From: an uncultured Bacteroidales bacterium
Lineage (GTDB): Bacteria > Bacteroidota > Bacteroidia > Bacteroidales > Paludibacteraceae
Reading direction: 5' to 3'
Length of the DNA: 40,148 nt
Assembly: GCA_902771935.1 (NCBI GenBank)
Contig: CACXYM010000015.1
Span: 1-40,148, forward strand
Shown: in pieces, positions 1-8,639 of the stretch
How positions within the stretch are numbered: the first letter of the stretch is position 1
Layout of the letters: each line of letters opens with the position of its first letter
Notes under the pieces: model-generated
Told to the model about the DNA's origin: nothing
Seen by the model: the letters and a program-made list of their open reading frames with translations, nothing else
Database searches by the model: none
Position numbers and translations under genes: made by a program

Positions 1-768
1 TATAACTTCGAGTTTCAAAACTATGTAAACGCAAAATTCCGTATCACCCAAAACCAAACGAAGGATGATGCTTTTATCTACTGGTCTGGCGATCCCGTTA
101 TTGACCGAGAAATACGCAAAATGTCATTAGGTGCTACACTCTATCCGTTTGGCAATGAAGGTAATGCAGCGTACATACGAGGCAATGATTTAGTGGTAGA
201 AGCAAGCGAACCACTTAAGATGCCTTCTGCCGAATTGGCTTTAGAAGGCAAACATAATCAACTCAACTCAATGGCAGCTTCTATCGCAGCACAAGTACTT
301 AACATTAAGAACGATGTTATCCGCGAGTCTCTTAAACAATTTGCAGGTGTCGAACATCGTCTGCAATATGTAGCTACTGTTAAAGGTGTGCGCTACATCA
401 ACGATAGCAAAGCAACCAACGTCAATTCCTGTTGGTATGCACTCGAAGCCATGACGACGCCTACTGTTCTTATTCTCGGCGGAAAAGATAAAGGTAATGA
501 CTACTCCGAAATAGACGAACTCGTGAAAGAAAAGTGCCACACGCTCATTTTTATGGGACTGCACAATGAGAAACTCCGCGAGCACTTCGGTAACTTCGGA
601 CTGAACATCATCGATACTGACAATTTGCATGATGCCGTACAAGGCGCTTATCACGCAGCTAAAGAAGGAGATACCGTTCTTCTCTCGCCGTGTTGTGCAA
701 GTTTTGATTTATTCACCTCATACGAAGATCGCGGCAGACAGTTTATGGCCGCTGTACGCAAACTATGA
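1..768 (+). CDS. murD: UDP-N-acetylmuramoylalanine--D-glutamate ligase, C-terminal part (5' end outside window)
   Basis: MurD adds D-glutamate to UDP-MurNAc-L-Ala in the cytoplasm, an ATP-dependent step of peptidoglycan precursor synthesis. The reading frame is open from base 1, so the gene is cut by the window edge and about 255 C-terminal residues are visible. Mur-ligase signatures present are HNQLN (ATP-side histidine/asparagine motif), NDSKATN at the start of the C-terminal domain, LGGKDKG, and the C-terminal LSPCCASFD followed by YEDRGRQF. Its stop codon overlaps the ftsW start (ATGA at 765-768), which implies translational coupling. The order murD-ftsW-murG is the standard dcw cluster. 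No oddities are seen in the visible part. Confidence 0.96.
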   Translation, partial: YNFEFQNYVNAKFRITQNQTKDDAFIYWSGDPVIDREIRKMSLGATLYPFGNEGNAAYIRGNDLVVEASEPLKMPSAELALEGKHNQLNSMAASIAAQVLNIKNDVIRESLKQFAGVEHRLQYVATVKGVRYINDSKATNVNSCWYALEAMTTPTVLILGGKDKGNDYSEIDELVKEKCHTLIFMGLHNEKLREHFGNFGLNIIDTDNLHDAVQGAYHAAKEGDTVLLSPCCASFDLFTSYEDRGRQFMAAVRKL

Positions 769-2009
769 AACGATTTGACCTGCGTTATATTGACAAAACC
801 TACTGGGTGCTGTACATTATACTTGCTATAGTGGCAGTTATTGCCCTTTTCTCGGCTGGTAGCACTCTGGTTTACGAACGCCACTCTATTCTTGGGCCGG
901 TGGCCTCGCAAATGATTTTCTTGTGCGCAGGTATTGTTGTCGCCTTTTTCCTGCAGTTTGTTCCGAGTAAGTATATACGTATGGGAGGGTATTTCTTCCT
1001 CGCTATCTCATTACTTTGTTTATGGAGTATGCTTATTCCGGGAAACCCTTTGGTAGCAACTATCAATGGTGCCAGCCGTTGGATTAAAATAGGAGGTTTC
1101 ACTTTCCAGCCTTCCGAGTTAGCCAAACTCTCACTCATTATTGTCGTTACGGACTTACTCTCGCGTATTCGTACCGAAGAAGATAAACGCACATATTTCT
1201 TCTGGACATTGGGTTTGACTGCAGCAACTGCCCTGCCTATTATGACCGGCAACCTCTCGACGGCTGTTCTATTGGGTGGCATTGTGCTTATCCTTTGGTT
1301 CTTGGCACGTATTCCATGGAAGTACATATTATCCGTTATCGGCATAGCTATTGTGCTACTCGTTGCCGGCTATGCTGTTGTAGAGTTTGGCTGGGTAAGA
1401 CAAGGAAAAAGCATCAAAAGCGGACCTTTCAAACGCGCTACTACGTGGGTGGGACGTATAGATGATATTTTCTCTGAACACCATCAGGAATCAGCCGAGT
1501 TCAAACTGAATGATGATAATTACCAACGCTCTATCGCCAAAGTAGCGGTGGCACGTGGTGGCAAGTCTCCACTCGGTGTACTACCCGGTAATAGTCAGGA
1601 GCGTGATTTCCTTCCGCAAGCTTTTGCGGATTATATCTTTGCCATTATCGTGGAAGAAAGCGGTATGTTTGGAGCCATCTTCCTTATTTTCCTTTACATG
1701 GCCGTTCTCTTCAGAGCATGTCTAACATCCAGCCGCTTTGGAGATTACGCGGCCTTACTGATGGTGATGGGCTTAGCCCTTATGCTCACGTGTCAGGCAT
1801 TAGTATCCATGATGGTGGCGGTAGGTCTCGGACCCGTTACAGGTCAACCACTTCCACTTATATCACGCGGTGGAACGTCCGCACTCATCACCTCAGCATA
1901 TTTTGGCATTATTATGTCTGTCAGCCGTGAACAACGCGAACTGTCAGAGCGACAGAATAAAACAACTCAAGAATCCCTTGAAGACGTGCCGGAAATAACA
2001 TTAGAATAA
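765..2009 (+). CDS. ftsW: SEDS-family septal peptidoglycan glycosyltransferase FtsW
   Basis: FtsW polymerises lipid II at the septum together with its partner PBP. The 414-aa product is a polytopic membrane protein of usual length. Family marks include GASRWIKIGGFTFQPSELAK (extracellular loop and following helix), DYIFAIIVEESG in the region of the catalytic loop, and the C-terminal TGQPLPLISRGGTS, where most relatives have PFISYGGSS. FtsW is preferred over RodA because of its position between murD and murG. The start overlaps the murD stop by 4 bases and murG begins one base after the stop, so the three genes should be co-translated from one message. The hydrophilic C-terminal tail (about the last 25 residues) is likely cytoplasmic. 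Confidence 0.95.
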   Translation: MKRFDLRYIDKTYWVLYIILAIVAVIALFSAGSTLVYERHSILGPVASQMIFLCAGIVVAFFLQFVPSKYIRMGGYFFLAISLLCLWSMLIPGNPLVATINGASRWIKIGGFTFQPSELAKLSLIIVVTDLLSRIRTEEDKRTYFFWTLGLTAATALPIMTGNLSTAVLLGGIVLILWFLARIPWKYILSVIGIAIVLLVAGYAVVEFGWVRQGKSIKSGPFKRATTWVGRIDDIFSEHHQESAEFKLNDDNYQRSIAKVAVARGGKSPLGVLPGNSQERDFLPQAFADYIFAIIVEESGMFGAIFLIFLYMAVLFRACLTSSRFGDYAALLMVMGLALMLTCQALVSMMVAVGLGPVTGQPLPLISRGGTSALITSAYFGIIMSVSREQRELSERQNKTTQESLEDVPEITLE

Positions 2010-2010
2010 C

Positions 2011-3078
2011 ATGAAATACCTCATCTCCGGCGGTGGAACTGGTGGTCACATCTTCCCCGCAGTTAGTATTGCAAACGCTTTGCGTGAATTGGACTCAGAA
2101 GCCGAAATACTCTTCGTGGGTGCACTCGGACGTATGGAAATGGAACGTGTTCCGCAAGCAGGTTATAAGATTATCGGTCTGCCTGTACGTGGTTTCAACC
2201 GTGCGCAGCCATGGAAGAATATCTCTGTACTGATTGACTTAATGCGTTCTATGCGTATGGCACGCAAAATCATCAAAGACTTTCGTCCCGATGTAGGTGT
2301 AGGCGTAGGCGGTTATGCTTCGGGAGCAGCGATGAGAGTGGCTGCACGAATGGGGGTACCTATTTTGCTACAAGAGCAAAACGGCTTTGCCGGAGTTACC
2401 AACAAGTTACTGAAAAATGATGCTAAAGTGATTTGCGTCGCATATGAAGGTATGGAGCGTTTCTTCCCTGCTGAAAAGATTATTCTCACAGGTAATCCTG
2501 TGCGACAGAACTTGACGCAAGGCAAGGCGCACAAAGTAAAAGGCGAAAAGAATCTGCTTATCATTGGCGGTTCTCTCGGTGCACGCACCATCAATGAAGC
2601 GATTGCTGCAGGGTTGGACAAACTTGCTGCTGCAAACATCAATGTGGTTTGGCAAACAGGAAAAGTTTACTACGAACAGTATAAAGATATGCAATCGGGT
2701 AACTCCAAGATAGAGATTCGTGAGTTCCTCTCGGACATGCCGGACCGTTATGCAACGGCGGACCTTGTTATTTCTCGTGCCGGTGCATCTTCTATCTCGG
2801 AATTATGTCTGTTAGGTAAGCCCTGCATCTTAGTGCCGTCGCCCAACGTAGCGGAAGATCACCAGACGCATAACGCAATGGCGTTGGTGAACAAAGACGC
2901 AGCAGTGCTTGTGCGCGATAAAGATGCTTTGGAACAATTGGTAGATACGGCTGTGGAATTGATACAAGACGACAAAAAACTCAAGAGTCTTCACACCAAT
3001 ATTTTAACTTTGGCGCAGACAGACTCAGCACGTCGCATTGCGGAAGAAGTAATAAAATTAGCGAAGAACAATAGATAA
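2011..3078 (+). CDS. murG: MurG, UDP-GlcNAc transferase forming lipid II
   Basis: MurG transfers GlcNAc from UDP-GlcNAc onto lipid I at the inner face of the cytoplasmic membrane. The 355-aa GT-B protein has the N-terminal glycine loop SGGGTGGH (residues 6-13), GGSLGARTINE near residue 190 opening the second Rossmann domain, and the C-terminal nucleotide-sugar site ISRAGASSISEL followed by PSPNVAEDHQTHNA. The length is normal. It starts one base after ftsW. In most Bacteroidota murC-ftsQ-ftsA-ftsZ would follow; here an acyltransferase and a glycosyltransferase follow instead, with only 7 bases between murG and the next gene. Confidence 0.97.
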   Translation: MKYLISGGGTGGHIFPAVSIANALRELDSEAEILFVGALGRMEMERVPQAGYKIIGLPVRGFNRAQPWKNISVLIDLMRSMRMARKIIKDFRPDVGVGVGGYASGAAMRVAARMGVPILLQEQNGFAGVTNKLLKNDAKVICVAYEGMERFFPAEKIILTGNPVRQNLTQGKAHKVKGEKNLLIIGGSLGARTINEAIAAGLDKLAAANINVVWQTGKVYYEQYKDMQSGNSKIEIREFLSDMPDRYATADLVISRAGASSISELCLLGKPCILVPSPNVAEDHQTHNAMALVNKDAAVLVRDKDALEQLVDTAVELIQDDKKLKSLHTNILTLAQTDSARRIAEEVIKLAKNNR

Positions 3079-3085
3079 TACGACT

Positions 3086-4042
3086 ATGTCAAACAAAGAG
3101 TTATATAGCGAATGGGTTAAGAGCCAACCCAACATGCCGATTTTTATGCAACCATGGTGGATGGATGCCGTTTGTGCAGGAAGAGAATGGGATGTTATCC
3201 TCATCAAAGACGGAGAGCAAATTATTGCCGCGATGCCGTATATGGAATGCCGCAAATGGTGGATGCGTTGGATTGACATGCCACAAGAAACGCAGATTAG
3301 CGGTTTATGGTTAGATGAAACCAAGGAGTTTGAGGCAGAACAACTGACATCAGTTTGTAATGACATCGCAGCACAACTGGGGGAAAAGAAATTGCACTAT
3401 TACTACCAGCAGTTCCCAATTGGCAGTCCGTGTCCGGAGTTATTCAAATCACTGGGATTTAAAGTAAAAGAGCGCGTTACCTTCCGAATTGACGATGTAA
3501 GCGATTTGGATAAGGTCATAGACCAGTTTTCCAAAAATAAGAAACGCCAATTACAAAAGGCATTGTCGTTGCATGCGGAGAAAAATATCACAGCGGAAGA
3601 GTTCTACCTATTCCACGCGCAATGCTTACATAAGCAGAATAAAAGAGTTTCCTACTCCCGCGAGTTTATACTTGTATTAGAGCAAAAACTACGCAAACAC
3701 CACCAATCGTGCATTGTTACGGTTTGCAATGCGGATCATGTACCTTACGCCGCAGCCTTGCTCGTTTGGGACAAGTGCCGTTTGTATTACCTTATGCCAT
3801 GCTATGACCCAGACTATAAAGAATCCGGTGCAGGAGCATTATTGGTATTGGAGGCCATCAAACAGGCTCGTGAATTAGGTGTAGCCTTTGATTTTGAAGG
3901 CAGTATGATAAGCGGTGTAGCTAAGCACTACAAACAATTCGGCCCGACCGCAGCCACTTACTACAGCATCGAGAAATACTACAAATGGTGGTTCCGATTC
4001 GCCATGTTCATTAGTTGGCTACGCAACAGAAAATACAGATGA
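3086..4042 (+). CDS. GNAT-fold acyltransferase (FemAB/BioF2-like), probable envelope modification
   Basis: The product is a 318-aa protein of the double-GNAT type (Acetyltransf_6 / FemAB-like), probably cytoplasmic. The N-terminal half contains MQPWWMDAV, a common opening in this family. The central segment NKKRQLQKA (about residue 150) and the C-terminal DFEGSMISGVAKHYKQFG (about residues 270-288) are the recognisable marks; the latter resembles the substrate/CoA region of FemX-like proteins. The acceptor is unknown: a sugar amine, a peptidoglycan stem peptide or an O-antigen precursor are all possible. The stop overlaps the start of the next gene (ATGA at 4039-4042), which links it to a glycosyltransferase and favours a role in envelope glycan synthesis. 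That last step is inference. Confidence 0.75.
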   Translation: MSNKELYSEWVKSQPNMPIFMQPWWMDAVCAGREWDVILIKDGEQIIAAMPYMECRKWWMRWIDMPQETQISGLWLDETKEFEAEQLTSVCNDIAAQLGEKKLHYYYQQFPIGSPCPELFKSLGFKVKERVTFRIDDVSDLDKVIDQFSKNKKRQLQKALSLHAEKNITAEEFYLFHAQCLHKQNKRVSYSREFILVLEQKLRKHHQSCIVTVCNADHVPYAAALLVWDKCRLYYLMPCYDPDYKESGAGALLVLEAIKQARELGVAFDFEGSMISGVAKHYKQFGPTAATYYSIEKYYKWWFRFAMFISWLRNRKYR

Positions 4043-4986
4043 ATATTCTCTTTTTCCAAACAGCTCACAGCCGTAATGATGACCGGGTAAAATATCATCA
4101 ATGGCGTAGTTTAGAAGAGGCAGGGCATAGTTGTTGCTTTGCTTCTACTGCGACGGATATCTGTAATATACCCGATGTCGTTATTTGCGACAATCCTGTT
4201 GCGCTGTGGCGGGCTCGAAAAGCATTACCTTCACACGTAACAATGGTGTACGACATAACTGAATGGTATCCATCCAAGAAGAACCTACGCAGTGTTTCAG
4301 GCTGGCTTAGACCATTTAAATGGTTGATTTTATTAGCTGCTAATTATTGGGCTGGTTGGAGTGCAAATGCGTTCCTGTTTGGTGAATTCTATAAGGCGCG
4401 TCCATTCCGGATATTATTCCCGTGGAAACAATACATGTGGTTACCCTATTATCCTTCACTGCATTATATTCAGCACACCCAGCCTCCAACTTTAACCCAA
4501 CAAGTGCGCCTACTCTACGCGGGGCCAAAAACAGCAGAAAAAGGCTATAACAGAATACACGAATTAGTGCGTATCTGTGAAACCGAACTTCCAGACTGGG
4601 AGATTATATTGACCACTATCAACAATCTTTCCTTTGAAGACTTCTGCTCTGAGATATCCCATCACGACATATTCCTTGATTTGCGTGATGCGGATGCAGA
4701 AAATACACGTTGCTTACCTATCAAACTATTTTATTATATGGCAGCAGGCCGTCCGGTAATTTATTCAGACTTGAGAGCTATTTGTCAAGGCGTTCCGGAA
4801 ATCATAGAGGATTCACTCGTCCTACCAAACGACTTACAACAAGCCGCCGCCATGATTTGCGAGTTAGTAAAACAACCTGCAAAATACAAAGCAATTTGCA
4901 AGCGCAATCGGCAATTAGCAGAGAAAAAATACAACTGGGAATCACAAAAAGCAGCTTTTGTTCAGTTTATTCAAAAGCTCAAATAG
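4039..4986 (+). CDS. GT-B glycosyltransferase (group 1 / GT4-like)
   Basis: A 315-aa predicted cytoplasmic glycosyltransferase. The start is placed at 4039 because that ATG overlaps the upstream stop as ATGA and begins the typical MNILFFQT strand; a longer frame from 4015 would overlap the upstream gene by 28 bases. The C-terminal Rossmann domain carries LLYAGPKTAEKGYNRI (about residue 155), a D-rich segment DIFLDLRDADAENTRCLPIK, and FYYMAAGRPVIYSD, the region where retaining GT-B enzymes hold the nucleotide sugar. It is shorter than most GT4 enzymes (about 350-400 aa), and the N-terminal acceptor domain is compact. Acceptor and donor cannot be told. The gene converges on the flippase with an 8-base overlap. 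Confidence 0.8.
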   Translation: MNILFFQTAHSRNDDRVKYHQWRSLEEAGHSCCFASTATDICNIPDVVICDNPVALWRARKALPSHVTMVYDITEWYPSKKNLRSVSGWLRPFKWLILLAANYWAGWSANAFLFGEFYKARPFRILFPWKQYMWLPYYPSLHYIQHTQPPTLTQQVRLLYAGPKTAEKGYNRIHELVRICETELPDWEIILTTINNLSFEDFCSEISHHDIFLDLRDADAENTRCLPIKLFYYMAAGRPVIYSDLRAICQGVPEIIEDSLVLPNDLQQAAAMICELVKQPAKYKAICKRNRQLAEKKYNWESQKAAFVQFIQKLK

Positions 4987-6259
4987 CGAGTTCCTGTTCA
5001 TATCGCCTCACAAAACTCATTAGCCATATATATTGTACGCCGTTGATAATGGCGCTCACTATTGCATAGCACGCAATGGCGAGGACAAAATCATGGAAAT
5101 AGATACCGACACCTAAACCAATAAGACGCGCACCCGCGATAATGATTTCAAAATAGAGCCCGATTTTCTGTTTGGAGAACACATCATACAAATAGCCGGT
5201 GGAAGCACATAAATACCTAGACAACAACCACGGCAAAAGCCAACGAATATATTCACCTGTTACGTACCATTCATCCCCTAATAACCACTGCGTAAGCCAA
5301 GGAAGAATAAACCATAGTGCTGTAAAGAACGGAATAATCACAACAAAGGACCAAGTAGTAAAACGACGATATACATGGGCTATCGATTTACCAGAATTAA
5401 CCTTCGTGGTAGTGTCTTGATAAAATACCTGGTAAAGAGCATTGGTTATCATCGAAATCGGCGAGAAAGAAAGCAGTAGCGCCATTCCCCAGAAACCAAT
5501 TAAGCGCTGACCAAAAAAAGGTGTGAGCAATAGGACAGGCAATTGTCCGGCAATATTATTGATTAAACTATGCGGTAATGAAAATTTAGGGAAGTTACTA
5601 TACGTGGCAGCCATTTGACGGCATGCATCATTATTCCACGAGAACAGAGGAAGAAGGTGTTTTTTTACCGATAGAGATATGGAAATAACCAACGAACAAA
5701 GAGGAGACAACACGGATGAATAAATGAGTCCTCCGCCTGAATAGCCCATAAAACCGAAACCGCTTTTGTAACCAGCAGAAAAGAGTGATTGCGATATTTG
5801 ATAACCGGAAATACGATCATATGTTTTACAACGAATAAACCAGTAATTGAGTACATTCCATATACCCATTAGACACACATAAGCAGGCAGCAACCAATAA
5901 TAAGTAGCCAATTCGGGCGTATTAAACAAATTAGCAATTGGTTGTGAAAAAGGAATAGTAAGAAGAATAACAACTGTCAGTACGCCAATAGTTAACAAAG
6001 ATAAATGCACGATAGCTCCAGCATCCTCATTGTGTTTCGGTAGTACAACTGCTTTATGCCAGTCCAGTGTCGAAACTAAAATAAGCACTCCGCCAATAGA
6101 TGTAAATAGATTCATCAATCCGAAGTCTTCTGGTGTGTATAACCGAGTGAGCAAAGGATAGACGAGCAAACCTATTACCTGAGCAATAATGTTCGCTGAA
6201 AGGAGTTTACCGATATTCCTTACGGATTGTTTAGACCATATGTCAGCTATCTTAGTCAT
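4979..6259 (-). CDS. Wzx-like polysaccharide/oligosaccharide flippase (MOP superfamily)
   Basis: The 426-aa polytopic membrane protein would move a lipid-linked oligosaccharide across the cytoplasmic membrane. The N-terminal signature IGKLLSANIIAQVIGLLVYP followed by LTRLYTPEDFGLMNLF is typical of Wzx/Polysacc_synt proteins in O-antigen and capsule loci, and about 12 hydrophobic segments follow. It overlaps the upstream phosphoethanolamine-transferase-like gene by 8 bases, so both are on one transcript. With the convergent glycosyltransferase and GNAT gene it forms a small envelope-glycan set. No polymerase (Wzy) or full glycosyltransferase battery is present in the window, so the substrate may be a short glycan made elsewhere. 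Confidence 0.87.
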   Translation of the reverse strand: MTKIADIWSKQSVRNIGKLLSANIIAQVIGLLVYPLLTRLYTPEDFGLMNLFTSIGGVLILVSTLDWHKAVVLPKHNEDAGAIVHLSLLTIGVLTVVILLTIPFSQPIANLFNTPELATYYWLLPAYVCLMGIWNVLNYWFIRCKTYDRISGYQISQSLFSAGYKSGFGFMGYSGGGLIYSSVLSPLCSLVISISLSVKKHLLPLFSWNNDACRQMAATYSNFPKFSLPHSLINNIAGQLPVLLLTPFFGQRLIGFWGMALLLSFSPISMITNALYQVFYQDTTTKVNSGKSIAHVYRRFTTWSFVVIIPFFTALWFILPWLTQWLLGDEWYVTGEYIRWLLPWLLSRYLCASTGYLYDVFSKQKIGLYFEIIIAGARLIGLGVGIYFHDFVLAIACYAIVSAIINGVQYIWLMSFVRRYEQELAI

Positions 6260-7811
6260 TATTTATCTCGCACCCTTGACGAAATAGGCTACAACAAGTA
6301 TCCTTTTCTGCATAAGAGACTCCAAACAAGTCCAACAAACTATGTATCATGCCACTGGTGCAGTAAGATTTCTCGGCATCTATATATAATGGATTAGCAG
6401 CCGCAAAATCAGCATTCTGCCAAAAAACACATGGTATCTCATAAAGACTACGTGTTATATGATTATATGAGCGACCTGCATACAAATCGTAGTCAAAGAC
6501 TTCTTCTCCATGATCGGGGAAATAGAGCAGCGCGCAACTGCCATCCTGTTGGTTTAATCGATTAAGCACACTGTCAATCAACCAATCGTTATATCGAACA
6601 GCATCATCATAAGCATTGATGACATCCATTTGTTTTTTTGACAACTTATTTACATAAGGTGAACAAATATCTTCGTTTGCGAAATAGTTAAAACTATTCG
6701 GATAGCGGCGATCATAAGGAAAATGATTTCCGATAAGATGCAGAAATATCGCCTTGCGGGTCGACGTACTATCACGCAACACCTCATCCAAATGTAATAA
6801 ATGCGCCTCGTCATATTGTTCATCTTCACCGCTAAGGTGGAAGGTAGTACACAATTTTGCAATAGCCTGAAAACTTGTAGGCGTCGTATTAGAGGTATTC
6901 ATTCTCCCCTCGTACGGGTCATACCAATAGGTATGCCAGCCTGCAGCATTTAACAATTCCGGCAAGGTAGGTTTATTCCAACGTGCTTCGGGGTCTTCGT
7001 CTGTTGTAAAAGTCAGAACCTGTTGCAGGACGGTCTGCGTCATAAAGTCAGCCGATCGTACATTCTGATAAACAGTAATATCGTTGCGCTTGCTTAACCT
7101 TGGATTTGTCGGGCGGCAATAGCCATACAACGAACAGTGTTTTCTGTTGAGGCTCTCACCAATAATTACAACAATGGTAGCCGTACTATCTTTCATATCA
7201 TTTGTTACTAGTCCGTCCAGATTTTGACGATTAAACAGGAAAGCCTCAGCCAATTGCAGTTCAGCCCTGAAGCCACGATAACTGTTATAGAAATTAATGC
7301 AGGGCACATTGTAACGCACGCCGGGAATAAGTAAGAGCGAAAGAACCAACACACTCGCAACAGCTGAGGATATATATTTCGTTTGTTCATTACTCTCCCG
7401 TAGTGCCAATATTAGTAAAACTACGCTGACCACGAAATAGCACACAAGTAAAATCCACTGCCACCATTGTACCATAGACAAGAAGCCAGCCGTTTCGGTA
7501 GGATTAGTGGCAAATATCGCCCATAACTGGTTACGAATCAATACACTTTGGTCTATGATAAACCATCCTGTTTCTATCAAAGAGGGAAAAAGAGCAAGTA
7601 GATAAAACAGTATCAATCCGACCTTTCTAACCCACCCCGTTATAAAAATAAACAATAAAAGAAGAAGTCCTGAAAATAAGCAGTTATACACCAACAAGTC
7701 CGTTCTGTCATCAGGATCTGAAACAAATGCTGAATACACAATAATCAAACCACACATCCACAACAGATATGTCAGCATCCACTTGTTATGTTGCAACAAC
7801 TTAGCTATCAT
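6252..7811 (-). CDS. Membrane-anchored phosphoethanolamine transferase-like protein (EptA/alkaline-phosphatase fold)
   Basis: The 519-aa protein has about five N-terminal membrane helices and a periplasmic sulfatase/alkaline-phosphatase-fold domain, the architecture of EptA/MCR/CptA enzymes that move phosphoethanolamine from phosphatidylethanolamine to lipid A or core sugars. Visible marks are IGESLNRKH (about residue 220, metal-ligand glutamate), a TQT segment near residue 259 where the nucleophilic threonine is expected, GNHFPYDRRYP, and PDHGEE (about residue 434, Asp-His metal ligands). The GTG start at 7841 is rejected because the promoter at 7821-7852 lies inside that extension; ATG at 7811 follows it. 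The acceptor is unknown. It is followed by a flippase in the same operon. Confidence 0.85.
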   Translation of the reverse strand: MIAKLLQHNKWMLTYLLWMCGLIIVYSAFVSDPDDRTDLLVYNCLFSGLLLLLFIFITGWVRKVGLILFYLLALFPSLIETGWFIIDQSVLIRNQLWAIFATNPTETAGFLSMVQWWQWILLVCYFVVSVVLLILALRESNEQTKYISSAVASVLVLSLLLIPGVRYNVPCINFYNSYRGFRAELQLAEAFLFNRQNLDGLVTNDMKDSTATIVVIIGESLNRKHCSLYGYCRPTNPRLSKRNDITVYQNVRSADFMTQTVLQQVLTFTTDEDPEARWNKPTLPELLNAAGWHTYWYDPYEGRMNTSNTTPTSFQAIAKLCTTFHLSGEDEQYDEAHLLHLDEVLRDSTSTRKAIFLHLIGNHFPYDRRYPNSFNYFANEDICSPYVNKLSKKQMDVINAYDDAVRYNDWLIDSVLNRLNQQDGSCALLYFPDHGEEVFDYDLYAGRSYNHITRSLYEIPCVFWQNADFAAANPLYIDAEKSYCTSGMIHSLLDLFGVSYAEKDTCCSLFRQGCEINND

Positions 7812-7820
7812 AAGCGGCTG

Positions 7821-7852
7821 CAAAAGTACAAAAGTTTTCACAAACAGCCAAA
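7821..7852 (-). promoter_or_regulatory. Bacteroidota-type promoter of the phosphoethanolamine-transferase/flippase operon
   Basis: On the minus strand, TTTG (7849-7852) is followed after 20 nt by TACTTTTG (7821-7828), matching the -33/-7 consensus of the primary sigma factor of this phylum. The ATG at 7811 lies 9 bases beyond the box, so the leader is very short. Confidence 0.8.
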
Positions 7853-7886
7853 TTTAATAATATTTTTGTAAAAAAAACTCGAAAAA

Positions 7887-7918
7887 TTTGCACATACAAG
7901 AAAAATGTTGTATCTTTG
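7887..7918 (+). promoter_or_regulatory. Bacteroidota-type promoter of tonB-recG
   Basis: TTTG (7887-7890), 20 nt, then TATCTTTG (7911-7918). Transcription should start near 7925, about 35 bases upstream of the tonB ATG at 7959. It is divergent from the promoter at 7821-7852, with the two -33 boxes 34 bases apart. Confidence 0.85.
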
Positions 7919-7958
7919 CACCCACTTTTGGTATATAGGAATATAAACAACACGCCAT

Positions 7959-8639
7959 ATGCAAGTCAAAAAATCACAAAAAGCGAGTCTTGAGGACAAG
8001 AAATTGACCTACGTTTTGTTAGGTTTTGTATTCGTGCTCAGTTTGTGCTACGTCGCATTAGAATGGACGGAGCGTGAAGTTACGAAGTACGAAGTGGCTG
8101 ATATGGATTTCCAATTTGAAGAGGAAATCGAGATTCAACAGACCAGTCAGGAAACCACTCCTCCACCTCCACCTCCTCCAGTACAAGAGGTTGAAGTACT
8201 CAACGTAGTTGAAGACGACGTTGAGACGCAGGAAATTGAAATTAACACCGAGGATGACAAGAACACCGAAGTGATAATTCAGGCTCCGGTAGAGGTTCAG
8301 GAAGAGGAAGAAGAAGAAGAGGTTGTCTTTGTTGTTGTAGAGAAGATGCCAGAGTTCCCCGGTGGTCAACAAGCTTTGTTCAAGTACTTGAGTGAGAACG
8401 TTAAGTATCCTGTTATTGCTCAAGAGAACGGTATCCAAGGTCGTGTAATCTGCCAGTTCGTAGTAAATAAGGATGGTAAGATTGTTGATGTTGAAGTTGT
8501 ACGTTCCGGTGGCGATCCCTCGTTGGATAAGGAGGCAGTTCGTGTTATTAAGTCCATGCCGCCTTGGAAGCCAGGTCAGCAACGCGGTAAAGCAGTTCGC
8601 GTGAAATATACAGTTCCTGTTAACTTCCGTTTACAATAA
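7959..8639 (+). CDS. tonB: TonB-type energy transducer
   Basis: TonB carries proton-motive energy from ExbB/ExbD in the inner membrane to outer-membrane TonB-dependent receptors. The 226-aa protein has one N-terminal transmembrane helix (about residues 17-35), a periplasmic linker with a seven-proline run (about residues 68-74) and a long acidic stretch ending in seven glutamates, and a C-terminal TonB domain (about 130-226). Marks in that domain are EFPGGQQALFKYL, GRVICQFVVNKDG and the final YTVPVNFRL. The linker is more acidic than the Pro/Lys linkers of proteobacterial TonB, as is common in Bacteroidales. The stop abuts the recG GTG start with no gap. Confidence 0.92.
   Translation: MQVKKSQKASLEDKKLTYVLLGFVFVLSLCYVALEWTEREVTKYEVADMDFQFEEEIEIQQTSQETTPPPPPPPVQEVEVLNVVEDDVETQEIEINTEDDKNTEVIIQAPVEVQEEEEEEEVVFVVVEKMPEFPGGQQALFKYLSENVKYPVIAQENGIQGRVICQFVVNKDGKIVDVEVVRSGGDPSLDKEAVRVIKSMPPWKPGQQRGKAVRVKYTVPVNFRLQ

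Noticed and set aside
8058-8582. A 174-codon minus-strand frame antisense to tonB
   Set aside because: Its composition (runs of Leu, Asn, Phe) mirrors the Glu- and Pro-rich codons of tonB.
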